The notes: a model not told the origin generated them from the sequence alone. 64,000 bases of DNA from Microbulbifer elongatus (GCF_020524885.1 NZ_JAIVKJ010000001.1:1116001-1180000); one strand, 5' to 3'. Numbered from the stretch's first letter, positions 19,249 through 30,345 are shown. A program made the numbers and translations.

Positions 19249-20675
19249 GGGTTGCCCTCCAGTACCCAGGTGTCTTTGGTGCCGCCGCCCTGGGAAGAGT
19301 TGACCACCAGGGAGCCCTCGCGCAGGGCCACCCTGGTCAGGCCGCCGGGCACCAGCTTTATCTCACTACCACTCAATACGAATGGTCGCAGGTCGATATG
19401 TCGCGGTGCGATGCCTTCGCTGACCATCGTCGGGCAGGTAGACAGGCACAGGGTGGGCTGGGCGATGTAGTTGGCTGGGTTGTCGCGTAATAGTTGTCGG
19501 AACTTGTTCAGCTCATCGCGGTTCGCTTTGGGGCCAATCAACATTCCGTATCCACCGGCGCCGTGCACTTCCTTCACGACCAGCTCTTCCAGGTGATCTA
19601 GTACATAGCTCAGGTCTTCTTCGCGACGGCACACCCAGGTCGGTACATTATTGAGGATCGGCTCCTCGTCCAGATAAAAACGAATCATGTTCGGAACGTA
19701 AGGGTATATGGACTTGTCGTCCGCGACGCCGGTACCCAGGGCATTGGCAAGAATGATGTTGCCATCCCGGTACGCGGAGAGTAATCCGGGCACGCCGAGC
19801 ATGGAGTCGGGGTTGAAGGCGAGGGGGTCGAGAAACGCATCGTCGATACGGCGATAGATTACGTGTACCTGCCGCGGGCCGGTGGTGGTGCGCATAAAAA
19901 CGCAGCCGTTGCGGACAAAGAGGTCAGCCCCTTCCACCAGGGGGACGCCCATCTGCTGTGCGAGAAACGCGTGCTCGAAGAAGGCGCTGTTGTAGCGCCC
20001 GGGGGTAAGCACTACCACGCATGGACTGTCGGCATCGCTGGCACTTTGCAGGGTTTCCAGCAGCAGGTTGGGGTAGTGCTCTACGGGTGCCACGCTTTGC
20101 GCCAGAAACAGCTCCGGAAACAGGCGCATCATCATCTTGCGGTTTTCCAGCATGTAGGAAACGCCAGAGGGCGTGCGCAAATTGTCTTCCAGTACAAAGT
20201 ATTCGCCATTGCTGTCGCGAATCAGGTCAACCCCGGTAATCGGGATGTAGTTGTTCCCGGGCAGGTCAACACCGAGCATCGCCGTCTGGAACTGCTGGTT
20301 GGTCAGAACCTGCTCGGCAGGAATGATGCCCGCATTGAGGATTTCCTGATCGTGGTAGATATCGTGAAGGAACCGGTTCAGGGCAGTGACCCGCTGGCGC
20401 AGGCCGAGCTCCAGATGGTTCCATTCCGAACTTGGGATGATGCGGGGAATCAGGTCGAAAGGAATCAGGCGTTCGGTACCTTCTTCTTCACCGTAAACGT
20501 TGAAAGTGATCCCGAACCGTCGGAACAGTGTGTCCGCCTCGCGGCGTTTCTGCTCGAGGGTCGCGTCCGGCGTATTTTCAAGCCATCGCAGATAGGCCTG
20601 GTAGTGCGCGTGGACACCTTCGCTACACAGCATCTCATCGTAGAGATGAGGTGCGGGTTGTTCGATCGCGGTCAT
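19242..20675 (-). CDS. Circularly permuted ATP-grasp protein (DUF404/DUF407)
   Basis: A 477-residue protein of the circularly permuted ATP-grasp type 2 family, with landmarks IPFDLIPRIIPSSEW, LEDNLRTPSGVSYMLENR, GRYNSAFFEHAFLA and KEVHGAGGYGMLIGP. ATP-grasp enzymes join a carboxylate to an amine through an acyl phosphate. In this context peptide or amide bond formation has been proposed for the family (inference). It is the first gene of the Anbu operon: 234 bases upstream are free and must hold the promoter, though I do not see a convincing one. Confidence 0.92.
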   Translation of the reverse strand: MTAIEQPAPHLYDEMLCSEGVHAHYQAYLRWLENTPDATLEQKRREADTLFRRFGITFNVYGEEEGTERLIPFDLIPRIIPSSEWNHLELGLRQRVTALNRFLHDIYHDQEILNAGIIPAEQVLTNQQFQTAMLGVDLPGNNYIPITGVDLIRDSNGEYFVLEDNLRTPSGVSYMLENRKMMMRLFPELFLAQSVAPVEHYPNLLLETLQSASDADSPCVVVLTPGRYNSAFFEHAFLAQQMGVPLVEGADLFVRNGCVFMRTTTGPRQVHVIYRRIDDAFLDPLAFNPDSMLGVPGLLSAYRDGNIILANALGTGVADDKSIYPYVPNMIRFYLDEEPILNNVPTWVCRREEDLSYVLDHLEELVVKEVHGAGGYGMLIGPKANRDELNKFRQLLRDNPANYIAQPTLCLSTCPTMVSEGIAPRHIDLRPFVLSGSEIKLVPGGLTRVALREGSLVVNSSQGGGTKDTWVLEGNPC

Positions 20676-20909
20676 CCATGTGTCCCCGTATTATTTTTTG
20701 CAAGGTCGCACCTCTGAAGTAGCAAGCACCGTGCCAGTGCTTGTGTGCCAGAGCGGGGCGCCTCCCTGCCCAATACTGGGGTTTGGTGTTGAACGGGGCG
20801 GCAATTGCGCTGATTTCTGCCGGCGCGGAGGTGGAGCTGGGGCGGCCGCGCGCAGGCTGATGACGCGGCGCCCCAGAATGGGGATGAATAAGGCGAAAAT
20901 GTCCGCTGA

Positions 20910-21908
20910 TTAGCGGGGCTGGGTTTCCGATGTCTGCGGCATGTTCTCTGCTGCCGGCTGGGACTGTTTAATTCCAGCGGCCTTTCTCATGAGCAGCAGG
21001 CTACCAATAATGGCCGTCATGCCGACCAGGTGAAGGGCGGTAAACGGTTCGCCCAGCACCAGTGCCGCAGCAATCAGTGTTACCACGGGGCCGGATGTGC
21101 CGATGGCGCCGGTGGTGGCGGAGCCGATCTGCAGAATGGCGGCGCTCATCATCAGCGATGGAATGACCGTACACAGGAAGGCCACCGCCAGTGCGTAGGC
21201 ATAAACCGGCCACGGTTGCTGCAGGCGCGACCAGTCGCCCTGAATGGCGAAATGCACGGCGATGGCTGCGCTGGCCGCCATCATGGCCAGGGCGGTGAAT
21301 TGCCGGCTCCCCAGTGTCTTGATCACTCTCTCGCTGAATGCCACATACAGGGCAAAGCTGATGGCGCTGCCAAAGGTCAGCAGGGCGCCCCAGCTGACAC
21401 CGTCCAGGCTCACCCATGGGGGTGTCGCGACGCCGGTACTGAAGCCCTGATCCTGCCAGTAAATAAGCAAAATGCCTCCGTAGGCAACGGCGAGGCACGC
21501 CAGTTGTCGCGGCGAGACCGATTTGCCGAGAAACAGCCAGCCGAGAATCAGCACCAGGGTGGGGTAGAGGTAAATGATCAGTCGCTCGAAGTTGGCGCTG
21601 ATATAGCGCAGCCCCTGTAGATCCAGAAAACTGGCCAGGTAGTAGCTGCAGAGGCCCAATACGATGGTGAGCAGCAGGTTGCGCCCGCTCGTCGGTTGCC
21701 ACTGTCCGCGACGGCAAAGCAGCAGAAGAATGGCGATATAGAAAGGCAGTGCCAGCGCCATGCGCAGTAGGATAAAAGTCTCTACCTCGACCCCATAGCG
21801 GTAGGCGAGTTTGATGAAAATGGCCTTGATCGAGAAGAGGGCGGCGGCGCCCAGTGCCAGCAGGAAACCGCTGTGGCTGGTGGCGCTATTGTTCGGTGGG
21901 GTGTTCAT
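20910..21908 (-). CDS. EamA/DMT-family transporter
   Basis: A 332-residue inner-membrane protein with ten predicted transmembrane helices in two EamA repeats (first repeat from FLLALGAAALFSIKAIFIKL, second from WGALLTFGSAISFALYVAF). The start at 21908 follows AAGGA on the minus strand and begins one short tail before the first helix. An upstream in-frame extension is not membrane-like and overlaps the promoter region of tRNA-Val. Members export or import amino acids, nucleotides or other metabolites; the substrate cannot be assigned. Confidence 0.88.
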   Translation of the reverse strand: MNTPPNNSATSHSGFLLALGAAALFSIKAIFIKLAYRYGVEVETFILLRMALALPFYIAILLLLCRRGQWQPTSGRNLLLTIVLGLCSYYLASFLDLQGLRYISANFERLIIYLYPTLVLILGWLFLGKSVSPRQLACLAVAYGGILLIYWQDQGFSTGVATPPWVSLDGVSWGALLTFGSAISFALYVAFSERVIKTLGSRQFTALAMMAASAAIAVHFAIQGDWSRLQQPWPVYAYALAVAFLCTVIPSLMMSAAILQIGSATTGAIGTSGPVVTLIAAALVLGEPFTALHLVGMTAIIGSLLLMRKAAGIKQSQPAAENMPQTSETQPR

Positions 21909-22032
21909 AACATCCTTCAAAACTGCGATAAGAGACCGGTGGGACACGGTGGCGGCCTCGGCGCTGCATCCTGCAGCCGGGTCACGATACCCCAAGTGCT
22001 TGATTGGCGGAAATTTTTTCTGATTTGGGCGG

Positions 22033-22061
22033 TTGAAAAGCAAAAAAGCTGGTGCTAAAGT
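22033..22061 (+). promoter_or_regulatory. Probable promoter of tRNA-Val
   Basis: TTGAAA and TAAAGT are separated by 17 bases and followed by a C-rich discriminator (TCGCCTCC), 57 bases before the tRNA. Confidence 0.5.
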
Positions 22062-22117
22062 TCGCCTCCTTCGCAGCGGGGCCTGTTTTATGGAATGTCC
22101 CCAATCTGCAACTTTCT

Positions 22118-22194
<77 letters not shown>

Positions 22195-22316
22195 TTTTCT
22201 TGCGAGTTCTTTCTTCTGTTCTGATCTAGCTCGCACTGGGCCCAAGCCCAATCTTCACACTCTGTGAATCACGCGGTCTTTCGTAGGGATCGCCACTGAC
22301 AGAAAAAGGAAGTGCA

Positions 22317-24251
22317 ATGCCTGTTGTTACCCTCCCTGACGGTTCCCGTCGTGAATTCTCCAATCCTGTTTCCGTATTCGACGTTGCCAATGATATTGGT
22401 CCCGGTCTGGCGAAAGCTGCGCTGGCTGGCGTTGTCGACGGTAAGGAAGTGGATACCAGTTTTGTAATCGATCACGATGCGGATCTCGCCATCGTGACCG
22501 AGCGCCAGCCGGAAGGGCTGGAGATCATCCGTCACTCCACCGCGCACCTGCTGGCCCAGGCGGTCAAGCAGCTCTATCCCGGTGCCCAGGTCACTATCGG
22601 CCCGGTGATCGAAGACGGCTTCTATTACGATTTCGCCTACGAGCGACAGTTTACTCCGGAAGATCTCGAGAAGATCGAGAAGCGTATGGAAGAGCTGGCC
22701 AAGGAAGACCTTCCTGTGAGCCGCCGCCTGCTGCCGCGCGATGACGCGGTCAAATACTTCCGTGAGATGGGTGAAGAGTACAAGGCGGAGATTATCGCCA
22801 GTATTCCCACTAACGAAGACATCTCCCTGTACCGCCAGGGCGACTTTGAAGACCTGTGCCGCGGCCCGCACGTGCCGTCTACCGGCAAATTGAAGGCCTT
22901 CAAGCTGACCAAGGTGGCCGGCGCCTATTGGCGTGGCGATGCCAAAAACGAAATGCTGACCCGTGTTTACGGTACTGCCTGGGCCAACAAGAAAGAGCTC
23001 AAGGCGTATCTGCACCGTATCGCGGAAGCGGAAAAGCGCGATCACCGCAAGCTGGCGAAGAAGTTCGACCTGTTCCATATTCAGGAAGAAGCGCCGGGCA
23101 TGGTGTTCTGGCACCCCAACGGCTGGACCGTGTACAGCACCGTTGAGCAGTACATGCGTGAGCGTCAGCGCGAGCGCGGCTATAAAGAGATCAAGACCCC
23201 GCAGCTGGTGGACTTCTCCCTGTGGCAGAAATCCGGTCACGCCGACAAGTTCGGCGACGACATGTTCACCCTGACCAGCGAAGAGCGTCAGTTCGCCATC
23301 AAGCCCATGAACTGCCCGTGTCACGTGCAGGTGTTCAATCAGGGCCTGCGCAGCTACCGCGATCTGCCCCTGCGCCTGGCGGAGTTCGGCTCCTGTCACC
23401 GCAGTGAGCCGTCCGGCTCCCTGCACGGCCTGATGCGTGTGCGCGGCTTTGTGCAGGACGATGGCCACATCTTCTGTACCGAAGACCAGATCCAGTCCGA
23501 AGTATCCGAGTTCATGGACCTGCTGCACGCGGTCTATAAAGACTTCGGCTTCGAAGAAGTGATCTATCGTTTATCTACCCGTCCGGAACAGCGCGTCGGC
23601 TCCGATGAAAGCTGGGACAAGGCGGAGAAAGCCCTGGCGGACGCACTGAACGCGGCAGACCTGCCGTGGGAAGAGCTGCCGGGTGAGGGTGCCTTCTACG
23701 GGCCCAAGATCGAGTTCTCCCTGAAAGACTGCCTCGGCCGTGTTTGGCAGTGCGGCACCATTCAGGTGGACTTCTCCATGCCGGGCCGCCTGGATGCCCA
23801 ATATGTGGCGGAAGATGGATCCCGTCAGACCCCGGTGATGCTGCACCGTGCGACCCTTGGGTCGTTCGAGCGTTTCATGGGCATTCTGATCGAAAACTAC
23901 GAAGGCGCCTTCCCGACCTGGCTGGCGCCCCAGCAGGTGGCGGTACTAAATATCACCGATCGTCAGTCCGAGTATTGCAAAAACCTTGAGTCCAAGCTGG
24001 GTGCAGAAGGTTTCCGCGCCGCTGCTGACTTGAGAAACGAGAAGATCGGCTTTAAAATCCGCGAGCACACGCTTCAGCGTGTCCCTTATCTGCTGGTCAT
24101 CGGCGATAAGGAAGTGGAAAACCAGACGGTCGCCGTGCGGACACGTAGCGGTGAGGACCTCGGAACTATGACTTATGAGTCATTCCTTGAGCTCCTCCGC
24201 CGGGATGTGGGTCGCCGCGGCCGTTCGTCTATTGAGGGTGCAGCTGAATAA
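22317..24251 (+). CDS. thrS: Threonyl-tRNA synthetase
   Basis: A 644-residue class II synthetase. Residues 1-62 are a TGS domain, ~65-225 the N2 editing domain with [11 protein letters not shown] and [10 protein letters not shown], ~240-535 the catalytic core with [15 protein letters not shown] (zinc-ligand Cys), RMAEFG-type motif 2 ([10 protein letters not shown]) and motif 3 ([17 protein letters not shown]). Residues ~540-644 form the anticodon-binding domain. It heads the conserved thrS-infC-rpmI-rplT-pheST-ihfA group. In E. coli the enzyme represses its own translation through a leader structure; I did not identify such a structure in the 120-base leader here. Confidence 0.98.
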   Translation: MPVVTLPDGSRREFSNPVSVFDVANDIGPGLAKAALAGVVDGKEVDTSFVIDHDADLAIVTERQPEGLEIIRHSTAHLLAQAVKQLYPGAQVTIGPVIEDGFYYDFAYERQFTPEDLEKIEKRMEELAKEDLPVSRRLLPRDDAVKYFREMGEEYKAEIIASIPTNEDISLYRQGDFEDLCRGPHVPSTGKLKAFKLTKVAGAYWRGDAKNEMLTRVYGTAWANKKELKAYLHRIAEAEKRDHRKLAKKFDLFHIQEEAPGMVFWHPNGWTVYSTVEQYMRERQRERGYKEIKTPQLVDFSLWQKSGHADKFGDDMFTLTSEERQFAIKPMNCPCHVQVFNQGLRSYRDLPLRLAEFGSCHRSEPSGSLHGLMRVRGFVQDDGHIFCTEDQIQSEVSEFMDLLHAVYKDFGFEEVIYRLSTRPEQRVGSDESWDKAEKALADALNAADLPWEELPGEGAFYGPKIEFSLKDCLGRVWQCGTIQVDFSMPGRLDAQYVAEDGSRQTPVMLHRATLGSFERFMGILIENYEGAFPTWLAPQQVAVLNITDRQSEYCKNLESKLGAEGFRAAADLRNEKIGFKIREHTLQRVPYLLVIGDKEVENQTVAVRTRSGEDLGTMTYESFLELLRRDVGRRGRSSIEGAAE

Positions 24252-24294
24252 GCGCCCCAATAGGCAATTTTGTTAATTATCGGAGACGAGTGTT

Positions 24295-24834
24295 ATTAAA
24301 CGAGATATGAAAGGAAAGTCCAAGAAGGCCCGCATCAATGATCAGATCGAGGCGTCGCAACTGCGACTGATTGGTGCAGATGGTGAACAGGTAGGTATCG
24401 TCTCTCTGGAAGAGGCGCTGGAACAAGCGCAGAAAGCCAGCCTGGATCTCGTTGAAATTGCCTCGGACTCCGATCCCATAGTCTGCAAAATCATGGACTA
24501 TGGTAAGCACATTTTTGAGGCCAAGAAGGCCAAAAATGCGGCTAAGAAGAAACAAAAGCAGCAGCAGATCAAGGAAATGAAGTTCCGTCCCGGTACCGAT
24601 ATCGGCGACTACCAGATCAAGCTGCGCAACCTGACCCGCTTCCTGGAAGCCGGGGACAAGGCAAAAGTATCCCTGCGCTTCCGCGGCCGTGAAATGGCCC
24701 ACCAGGAGCTGGGAATGGAAATGATGCAGCGCATCGAGAAAGATCTCGAGGAGCTGGGTACTGTGGAGCAGCGGCCGAAGATGGAAGGCCGTCAGATGAT
24801 CATGGTCATCGCGCCCAGTAAAAAGAAAAAGTAA
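24295..24834 (+). CDS. infC: Translation initiation factor IF-3, AUU start codon
   Basis: A 179-residue factor that keeps ribosomal subunits apart and checks start-codon pairing. The N domain covers residues ~15-80 and the C domain ~90-177, joined by a basic linker ([23 protein letters not shown]). No ATG, GTG or TTG lies at the expected N terminus. ATT at 24295, preceded by CGGAG at 24281-24285, opens a frame that runs through the ATG at 24307 and gives a length equal to E. coli IF-3 (180), which famously also uses AUU for autoregulation. Starting at 24307 would lose four residues and place the ribosome site too far away. Confidence 0.95.
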   Translation: MKRDMKGKSKKARINDQIEASQLRLIGADGEQVGIVSLEEALEQAQKASLDLVEIASDSDPIVCKIMDYGKHIFEAKKAKNAAKKKQKQQQIKEMKFRPGTDIGDYQIKLRNLTRFLEAGDKAKVSLRFRGREMAHQELGMEMMQRIEKDLEELGTVEQRPKMEGRQMIMVIAPSKKKK

Positions 24835-24975
24835 GGCGTAGGGTTCTCTCTGCACCTTCTTTTCGGGAAGTGATCGGGCGACGGCTGCCTTCTCACTCCC
24901 GCACAGTCGCAGGCCTTGGCCTGTGGCCTATTAACAAAGCCCATTCGTGGGCCACTATTCACTTTGGAGTACAAA

Positions 24976-25170
24976 ATGCCGAAAGCAAAAGTACATTCTG
25001 GCGCTGCAAAGCGTTTCAAGAAGACCGCTTCGGGCTACAAGCACAAGCACGCTAACAAGAGCCACATCCTCACCAAGATGACCACCAAGCGTAAGCGTCA
25101 GCTGCGCGGCACCAACACTTTGAACAAGTCTGATGCCACCCTGGTCGATCGTATGCTGCGCGCCAAGTAA
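24976..25170 (+). CDS. rpmI: 50S ribosomal protein L35
   Basis: A 64-residue, highly basic ribosomal protein starting [17 protein letters not shown], the standard bL35 N terminus; upstream in-frame sequence is leader. It lies 141 bases after infC and 36 before rplT. In E. coli ribosomal protein L20 represses this mRNA by binding a leader pseudoknot; the 141-base gap could hold such an element but I cannot show the fold. Confidence 0.97.
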   Translation: MPKAKVHSGAAKRFKKTASGYKHKHANKSHILTKMTTKRKRQLRGTNTLNKSDATLVDRMLRAK

Positions 25171-25206
25171 TTGGCTGCACACGTAAAGTTTTAAGAGGAT
25201 ATTGAT

Positions 25207-25566
25207 ATGGCCCGTGTAAAACGTGGTGTAGTGGCGCGTCGTAGTCACAAGAAAATTCTGAAGCAGGCTAAAGGTTACTACGGTGCGCGTTCTCGCGTAT
25301 TCCGCGTAGCCAAGCAGGCAGTCATCAAAGCTGGTCAGTACGCTTACCGCGACCGTCGCGTTAAGAAGCGTAACTTCCGCGCTCTGTGGATCACGCGTAT
25401 CAACGCCCAGTCCCGCGCTGAAGGCCTGAGCTACAGCCGACTGATTGCTGGCCTGAAGAAGGCGGATATCGCACTGGATCGCCGTGTTCTGGCTGATCTG
25501 GCGGTATACGATAAAGCCGCTTTTGCTGCCGTAGTTGAAAAAGCCAAGGCAGCCCTGGCAGCTTAA
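25207..25566 (+). CDS. rplT: 50S ribosomal protein L20
   Basis: A 119-residue ribosomal protein and assembly factor, [20 protein letters not shown] at the N terminus, followed by the conserved [21 protein letters not shown] and [17 protein letters not shown] segments. Length is the family norm. The preceding AAGAGGAT is a good ribosome binding site. The operon appears to end here with a terminator, separating it from pheST. Confidence 0.98.
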   Translation: MARVKRGVVARRSHKKILKQAKGYYGARSRVFRVAKQAVIKAGQYAYRDRRVKKRNFRALWITRINAQSRAEGLSYSRLIAGLKKADIALDRRVLADLAVYDKAAFAAVVEKAKAALAA

Positions 25567-25613
25567 TTAGCGCCTGCAGAATAAATCGGCCCGTAAGGGC
25601 AGATTTATGCTTT

Positions 25614-25653
25614 AAAAATAGGGAAGGGCTGTTTGGCTCTTCCCTATTTTTTT
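25614..25653 (+). terminator. Rho-independent terminator after rplT
   Basis: Arms AAAATAGGGAAG and CTTCCCTATTTT enclose a 13-base loop and are followed by T residues. A second hairpin (ATAAATC/GATTTAT with GCCC/GGGC) lies just before it at ~25582-25607. Confidence 0.85.
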
Positions 25654-25718
25654 ATCTGTATTGTCTATACAGAACGAATTTCTGACGCAGTGGACTGCTA
25701 TTATCCGCTGCGGAAACG

Positions 25719-25983
25719 AGGGAACCTCTGTTTAAGTCCGTAATGCCTCAGCGTGACCTGAAGGCAGTAGCTGTAAGGCGCAGCTCGCAGTGAATGGCTA
25801 GCCCTTTACAAGAGCTGCAACGCAGCAGATGCTGTCTTCAGGTCGCGCCCTGCGGGGCTTTCAGAGCGATTCACACTCTGTGTTGTGACTTCTTGAAAGG
25901 TCTAGACATTCCTGTGAAGCCACGCCTTGATTGTGAACCGCTCTGAAAGCCTGAGGCATCACGGACTTAATCAGAGGTTCCCT
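25719..25983 (+). mobile_element. MITE-like palindromic element between rplT and pheS
   Basis: A 265-bp element bounded by perfect 12-bp inverted ends AGGGAACCTCTG and CAGAGGTTCCCT. The pairing continues inward for another ~20 bp with two mismatches (AAGTCCGTAATGCCTCAG against CTGAGGCATCACGGACTT). Inside are nested inverted repeats (GACCTGAAGGCAG with a CTGTCTTCAGGTC-like partner, and CTTTCAGAGCG with CGCTCTGAAAG). No open reading frame of note lies inside. The same terminal GGAACCTCTG is found on a second element at 59061-59206. It looks non-autonomous; a transposase is not present in the window. Confidence 0.7.
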
Positions 25984-26009
25984 AAGTATTAGTTGTCACT
26001 CATCGATAG

Positions 26010-27038
<1,029 letters not shown>

Positions 27039-27050
27039 ATCGGATCCAAC

Positions 27051-27094
27051 TTGTAGGAGCCCGCTCAGCGGGCGAACCGCGCAAAGCGCGAAAC
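27051..27094. repeat. REP-like double hairpin in the pheS-pheT gap
   Basis: TTGTAGGAGCCCGCT opens a hairpin GCCCGCTcaGCGGGC (27059-27073) and a second one CGCGCaaaGCGCG (27078-27090). The TGTAGGAGC head and GC-rich stem resemble repetitive extragenic palindromes of Pseudomonas and relatives. Only one copy is visible here. Confidence 0.6.
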
Positions 27095-27118
27095 AGAATT
27101 CAGAATCAGAGAAAGACT

Positions 27119-29503
27119 ATGAAATTCAGCAACGCCTGGTTACGGGAGTGGGTAAACCCGGACCTGACAGCACAACAGCTGGCCGACCAGATCACCATGG
27201 CGGGCCTGGAAGTGGACGCCGTAGAGCCAGTAGCCGGCGCATTTTCCGGAGTGGTTGTGGGTGAAATCGTCGCCTGTGAACAGCACCCGGACGCCGACAA
27301 GCTGCGCGTCTGTAAAGTGAAAGGCCACCCGGAAGGGGAGATGCAAGTGGTTTGCGGTGCACCCAATGCGCGCACCGGCATCAAGATTCCTTTTGCCCTG
27401 GTAGGCGCCAAACTGCCTGGCGACTTCAAAATCAAAAAAGCCAAGCTGCGCGGTGTCGAGAGCTTCGGCATGCTGTGTGCCCAGACCGAACTGGAGCTGG
27501 GTGATGACAGCGACGGTATCTGGGAGCTGCCGGAAGATGCAGTTACCGGCACCGACCTGCGTGAATACCTAAAGCTGGACGACAGCACCATTGAGGTCGA
27601 CCTGACCCCGAACCGTTCCGACTGCCTCGGCGTCGCCGGTATCGCCCGTGAAGTGGGTGTGCTGAACCGCTGTGAAGTGACGCCGCCAGCCATCGACCCG
27701 GTTGCCCCCGCCATCGACGACAGCCTGCAGGTTTCCCTGCTCGCTGAAGACGCCTGCCCGCGCTACGTGGGCCGCGTGATTCGCAACATCAATATCGACG
27801 CGGAAACCCCGCTGTGGATGCAGGAGCGCCTGCGTCGCAGTGGCCTGCGCAGCATCGATCCGGTGGTCGATGTGACCAACTACGTATTGCTCGAGCTGGG
27901 CCAGCCCATGCACGCCTTCGACCTCGCCAAACTCAGTGGCGGCATCAAGGTGCGCATGGCAGAGCAGGGCGAAAAGCTCACCCTGCTGGACGAGCAGGAA
28001 GTCGAACTGAAAGATGACACCCTGCTGATCGCCGACGAAAAAGGCCCGCTGGCCATCGCCGGCATCATGGGTGGCCTGGATTCCTCCGTCACCAAGTCTA
28101 CCCGGGACATCTTCCTGGAAAGCGCCTTCTTCAGCCCGCTGGCCATTGCCGGTAAAGCACGCTCCTATGGCCTGCACACGGATTCCTCTCACCGCTTTGA
28201 GCGCGGCGTGGACTACCGCCTGCAGGAGAAAGCGGTCGAGCGCGCCACTCAGCTGCTGCTGGATATCGTCGGCGGTGAGCCCGGCCCGGTGCACCTGCGT
28301 GAAGTCACCGAAGCCATGCCGGCCGAGCGCAATATCACCCTGCGTCGCCAGCGTGTCAGCGGTGGCCTGGGTATCGAGATGAGCGATGCCGAGATCGTCG
28401 AGATCATCACCCGCCTGGGCCTGGAAAAGATCGGTGAAGACAGTGAAGGCTGGACCTTCCTGGTGCCGAGCTTCCGTTTCGATATCTCCATCGAATCCGA
28501 CCTGCTGGAAGAGCTGGCCCGCGTATACGGCTATAACCGCATCCCCAGCGTGGCCTTGAAGGCGTCCCTGGATATCGTGCCGCGCGCCGAAGCCGCAGTG
28601 GCCCAGTCCCGCCTGGAGCAGACCCTGCTGTCCCGCGGCTACCAGGAGGCCATTACCTTCAGCTTTATCGACAGCGACGCCTCTGCCAAATTCGATCCGG
28701 AAGTGGAGCCGGTGGCGCTGCAGAACCCCATCAGCGCAGAACTGTCCGTGATGCGCACGAACCTGATGGCGGGCCTGGTAAAAGCCCTGCAGTACAACCT
28801 TAACCGCCAGCAGGACCGCCTGCGCCTGTTCGAGACCGGTTTGCGTTTCGTGCCGGGTAAAGAGGGTGAGGCGCTGCAACAGGAGCGCATGATCGCCGGC
28901 CTGATCTACGGTGCCCGCCAGCCGGAAGGCTGGACCGGCTCCAAGGATCTGGTGGACTTCTACGACATCAAGGCGGACGTGGAAGCCATGCTCGCCCACT
29001 ACGAGGCCGAAGCCGAGTTTACCTTCGCGCCCGCCAAGCACCCCGCGCTGCACCCGGGACAGTGCGCCGAGCTGCTGCGCAACGGCAAGCCTGTGGGCGT
29101 GCTGGGTGCTCTGCATCCGGAACTGCAAAAGGCCTATGACCTGCCCAAGGCCGCGTTCCTGTTTGAGCTGAGCCTGGATGGGTTGGGGCAAGCGGTCATT
29201 CCTGCCTTTACTCCGCTGTCCAAATTCCCGGAGGTGCGCCGCGACCTGGCCGTGTTGGCGGATGTTGACACGCCCGTCGGCCAATTGGCTGAATCAGCAG
29301 TCAAGGCGGCGGGTGAATTTTTGACGGACTTCAACATTTTTGACGTCTATCAGGGCAAAGGCATTGATTTTAATAGAAAAAGTGTTGCCATGGGCTTGAC
29401 CTTTCAGCATCCCTCGCGCACCCTTAACGACGAAGAAATCAATGCCGCCGTGCAAGCGGTTGTTTCTGAACTAGAACAAAAATACAACGCCAGCCTGCGC
29501 TAA
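27119..29503 (+). CDS. pheT: Phenylalanyl-tRNA synthetase beta subunit
   Basis: A 794-residue subunit matching E. coli PheT (795). Residues ~40-150 form a tRNA-binding EMAP-like domain (VVVGEIVACEQHPDADKLRVCKV). The B3/B4 editing domain follows (VVDVTNYVLLELGQPMHAFDL), then B5 and the catalytic-like core. The C terminus is a ferredoxin-fold anticodon-binding domain (FPEVRRDLAVLAD). I chose ATG 27119; a longer in-frame reading from 26837 lies within pheS in another frame and is an artefact. ihfA follows after 130 bases, as in most Gammaproteobacteria. Confidence 0.98.
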   Translation: MKFSNAWLREWVNPDLTAQQLADQITMAGLEVDAVEPVAGAFSGVVVGEIVACEQHPDADKLRVCKVKGHPEGEMQVVCGAPNARTGIKIPFALVGAKLPGDFKIKKAKLRGVESFGMLCAQTELELGDDSDGIWELPEDAVTGTDLREYLKLDDSTIEVDLTPNRSDCLGVAGIAREVGVLNRCEVTPPAIDPVAPAIDDSLQVSLLAEDACPRYVGRVIRNINIDAETPLWMQERLRRSGLRSIDPVVDVTNYVLLELGQPMHAFDLAKLSGGIKVRMAEQGEKLTLLDEQEVELKDDTLLIADEKGPLAIAGIMGGLDSSVTKSTRDIFLESAFFSPLAIAGKARSYGLHTDSSHRFERGVDYRLQEKAVERATQLLLDIVGGEPGPVHLREVTEAMPAERNITLRRQRVSGGLGIEMSDAEIVEIITRLGLEKIGEDSEGWTFLVPSFRFDISIESDLLEELARVYGYNRIPSVALKASLDIVPRAEAAVAQSRLEQTLLSRGYQEAITFSFIDSDASAKFDPEVEPVALQNPISAELSVMRTNLMAGLVKALQYNLNRQQDRLRLFETGLRFVPGKEGEALQQERMIAGLIYGARQPEGWTGSKDLVDFYDIKADVEAMLAHYEAEAEFTFAPAKHPALHPGQCAELLRNGKPVGVLGALHPELQKAYDLPKAAFLFELSLDGLGQAVIPAFTPLSKFPEVRRDLAVLADVDTPVGQLAESAVKAAGEFLTDFNIFDVYQGKGIDFNRKSVAMGLTFQHPSRTLNDEEINAAVQAVVSELEQKYNASLR

Positions 29504-29633
29504 ACTGGAAAAGCTCCGGGATACGTGGCTGATGCGCGTATCCCGAGAGCGTCTGCCTCCGGGTTCCAAGCCAATGCGGTACCAGGCTTAAAAACCGGGA
29601 GTCGACGCCTCTGAATCTGTTGGGCAGGAACCA

Positions 29634-29939
29634 ATGACAGAGGCACTGACCAAAGCCGGGCTCGCCGAGAAGTTGTACGAAGAGCTGGGTTTTAACAAGC
29701 GCGAAGCCAAAGAGATCGTCGAGTTTTTCTTCGAGGAAATCCGCAACGCTCTTGAAAATAACGAGCAGGTCAAACTGTCGGGGTTTGGCAATTTCGATCT
29801 GCGTGACAAAAGCCAGCGTCCGGGACGGAACCCCAAGACTGGCGAAGAAATCCCCATTTCCGCAAGAAGGGTAGTTACCTTCAAGCCGGGGCAAAAACTC
29901 AAGGCACGAGTAGAAGAAGATGCTGGAAGCGAGTCATAA
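29634..29939 (+). CDS. ihfA: Integration host factor subunit alpha
   Basis: A 101-residue HU/IHF-family DNA-bending subunit, [19 protein letters not shown] at the N terminus and the arm region [27 protein letters not shown] with its intercalating proline. It partners the IhfB encoded at 6795-7103. It overlaps the downstream merR gene by 20 bases, so the two are co-translated. Confidence 0.97.
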   Translation: MTEALTKAGLAEKLYEELGFNKREAKEIVEFFFEEIRNALENNEQVKLSGFGNFDLRDKSQRPGRNPKTGEEIPISARRVVTFKPGQKLKARVEEDAGSES

Positions 29940-30285
29940 CAGCGAGCTCCCCGTAATCCCGGGGAAACGCTATTTCACCATTGGTGAAGTGAGTGAGCTT
30001 TGTGCAGTCAAACCGCATGTACTGCGCTACTGGGAGCAGGAATTCCCGCAGCTCAGCCCGGTCAAACGTCGCGGCAACCGCCGCTACTATCAGCACCAGG
30101 ATGTCATCCTCATCCGCCAGATCCGCGCACTCCTGTACGAAGAGGGCTACACCATCGGCGGCGCACGCCTGCAGATGGAAAGTGGCAGCTCCGAGAAAGT
30201 GCAGACGGTACAGCTGAACCAGGTGATCCCGCAGATGATCGCAGAGCTGGAAGGTGTGCTGGAATTGCTGGAAGTGGAAGCCTGA
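29920..30285 (+). CDS. MerR-family transcriptional regulator linked to ihfA
   Basis: A 121-residue protein with an N-terminal winged helix-turn-helix of MerR type ([28 protein letters not shown], then [21 protein letters not shown]) and a C-terminal dimerisation helix. It has no cysteine cluster, so metal sensing is unlikely. A MerR gene directly after ihfA is conserved in pseudomonads and relatives; its target is unknown. Its start lies inside the last codons of ihfA. Confidence 0.92.
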   Translation: MLEASHNSELPVIPGKRYFTIGEVSELCAVKPHVLRYWEQEFPQLSPVKRRGNRRYYQHQDVILIRQIRALLYEEGYTIGGARLQMESGSSEKVQTVQLNQVIPQMIAELEGVLELLEVEA

Positions 30286-30317
30286 TCTAATCAGGGCCAA
30301 AAAGGCGCAAAACGGGC

Positions 30318-30345
30318 TTGCATTCCCACCGTACTTCGGTATGAT
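30318..30345 (+). promoter_or_regulatory. Probable promoter of tRNA-Pro
   Basis: TTGCAT and TATGAT are 16 bases apart and followed by TTGCGCC. The site lies about 78 bases before the tRNA. Confidence 0.55.
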
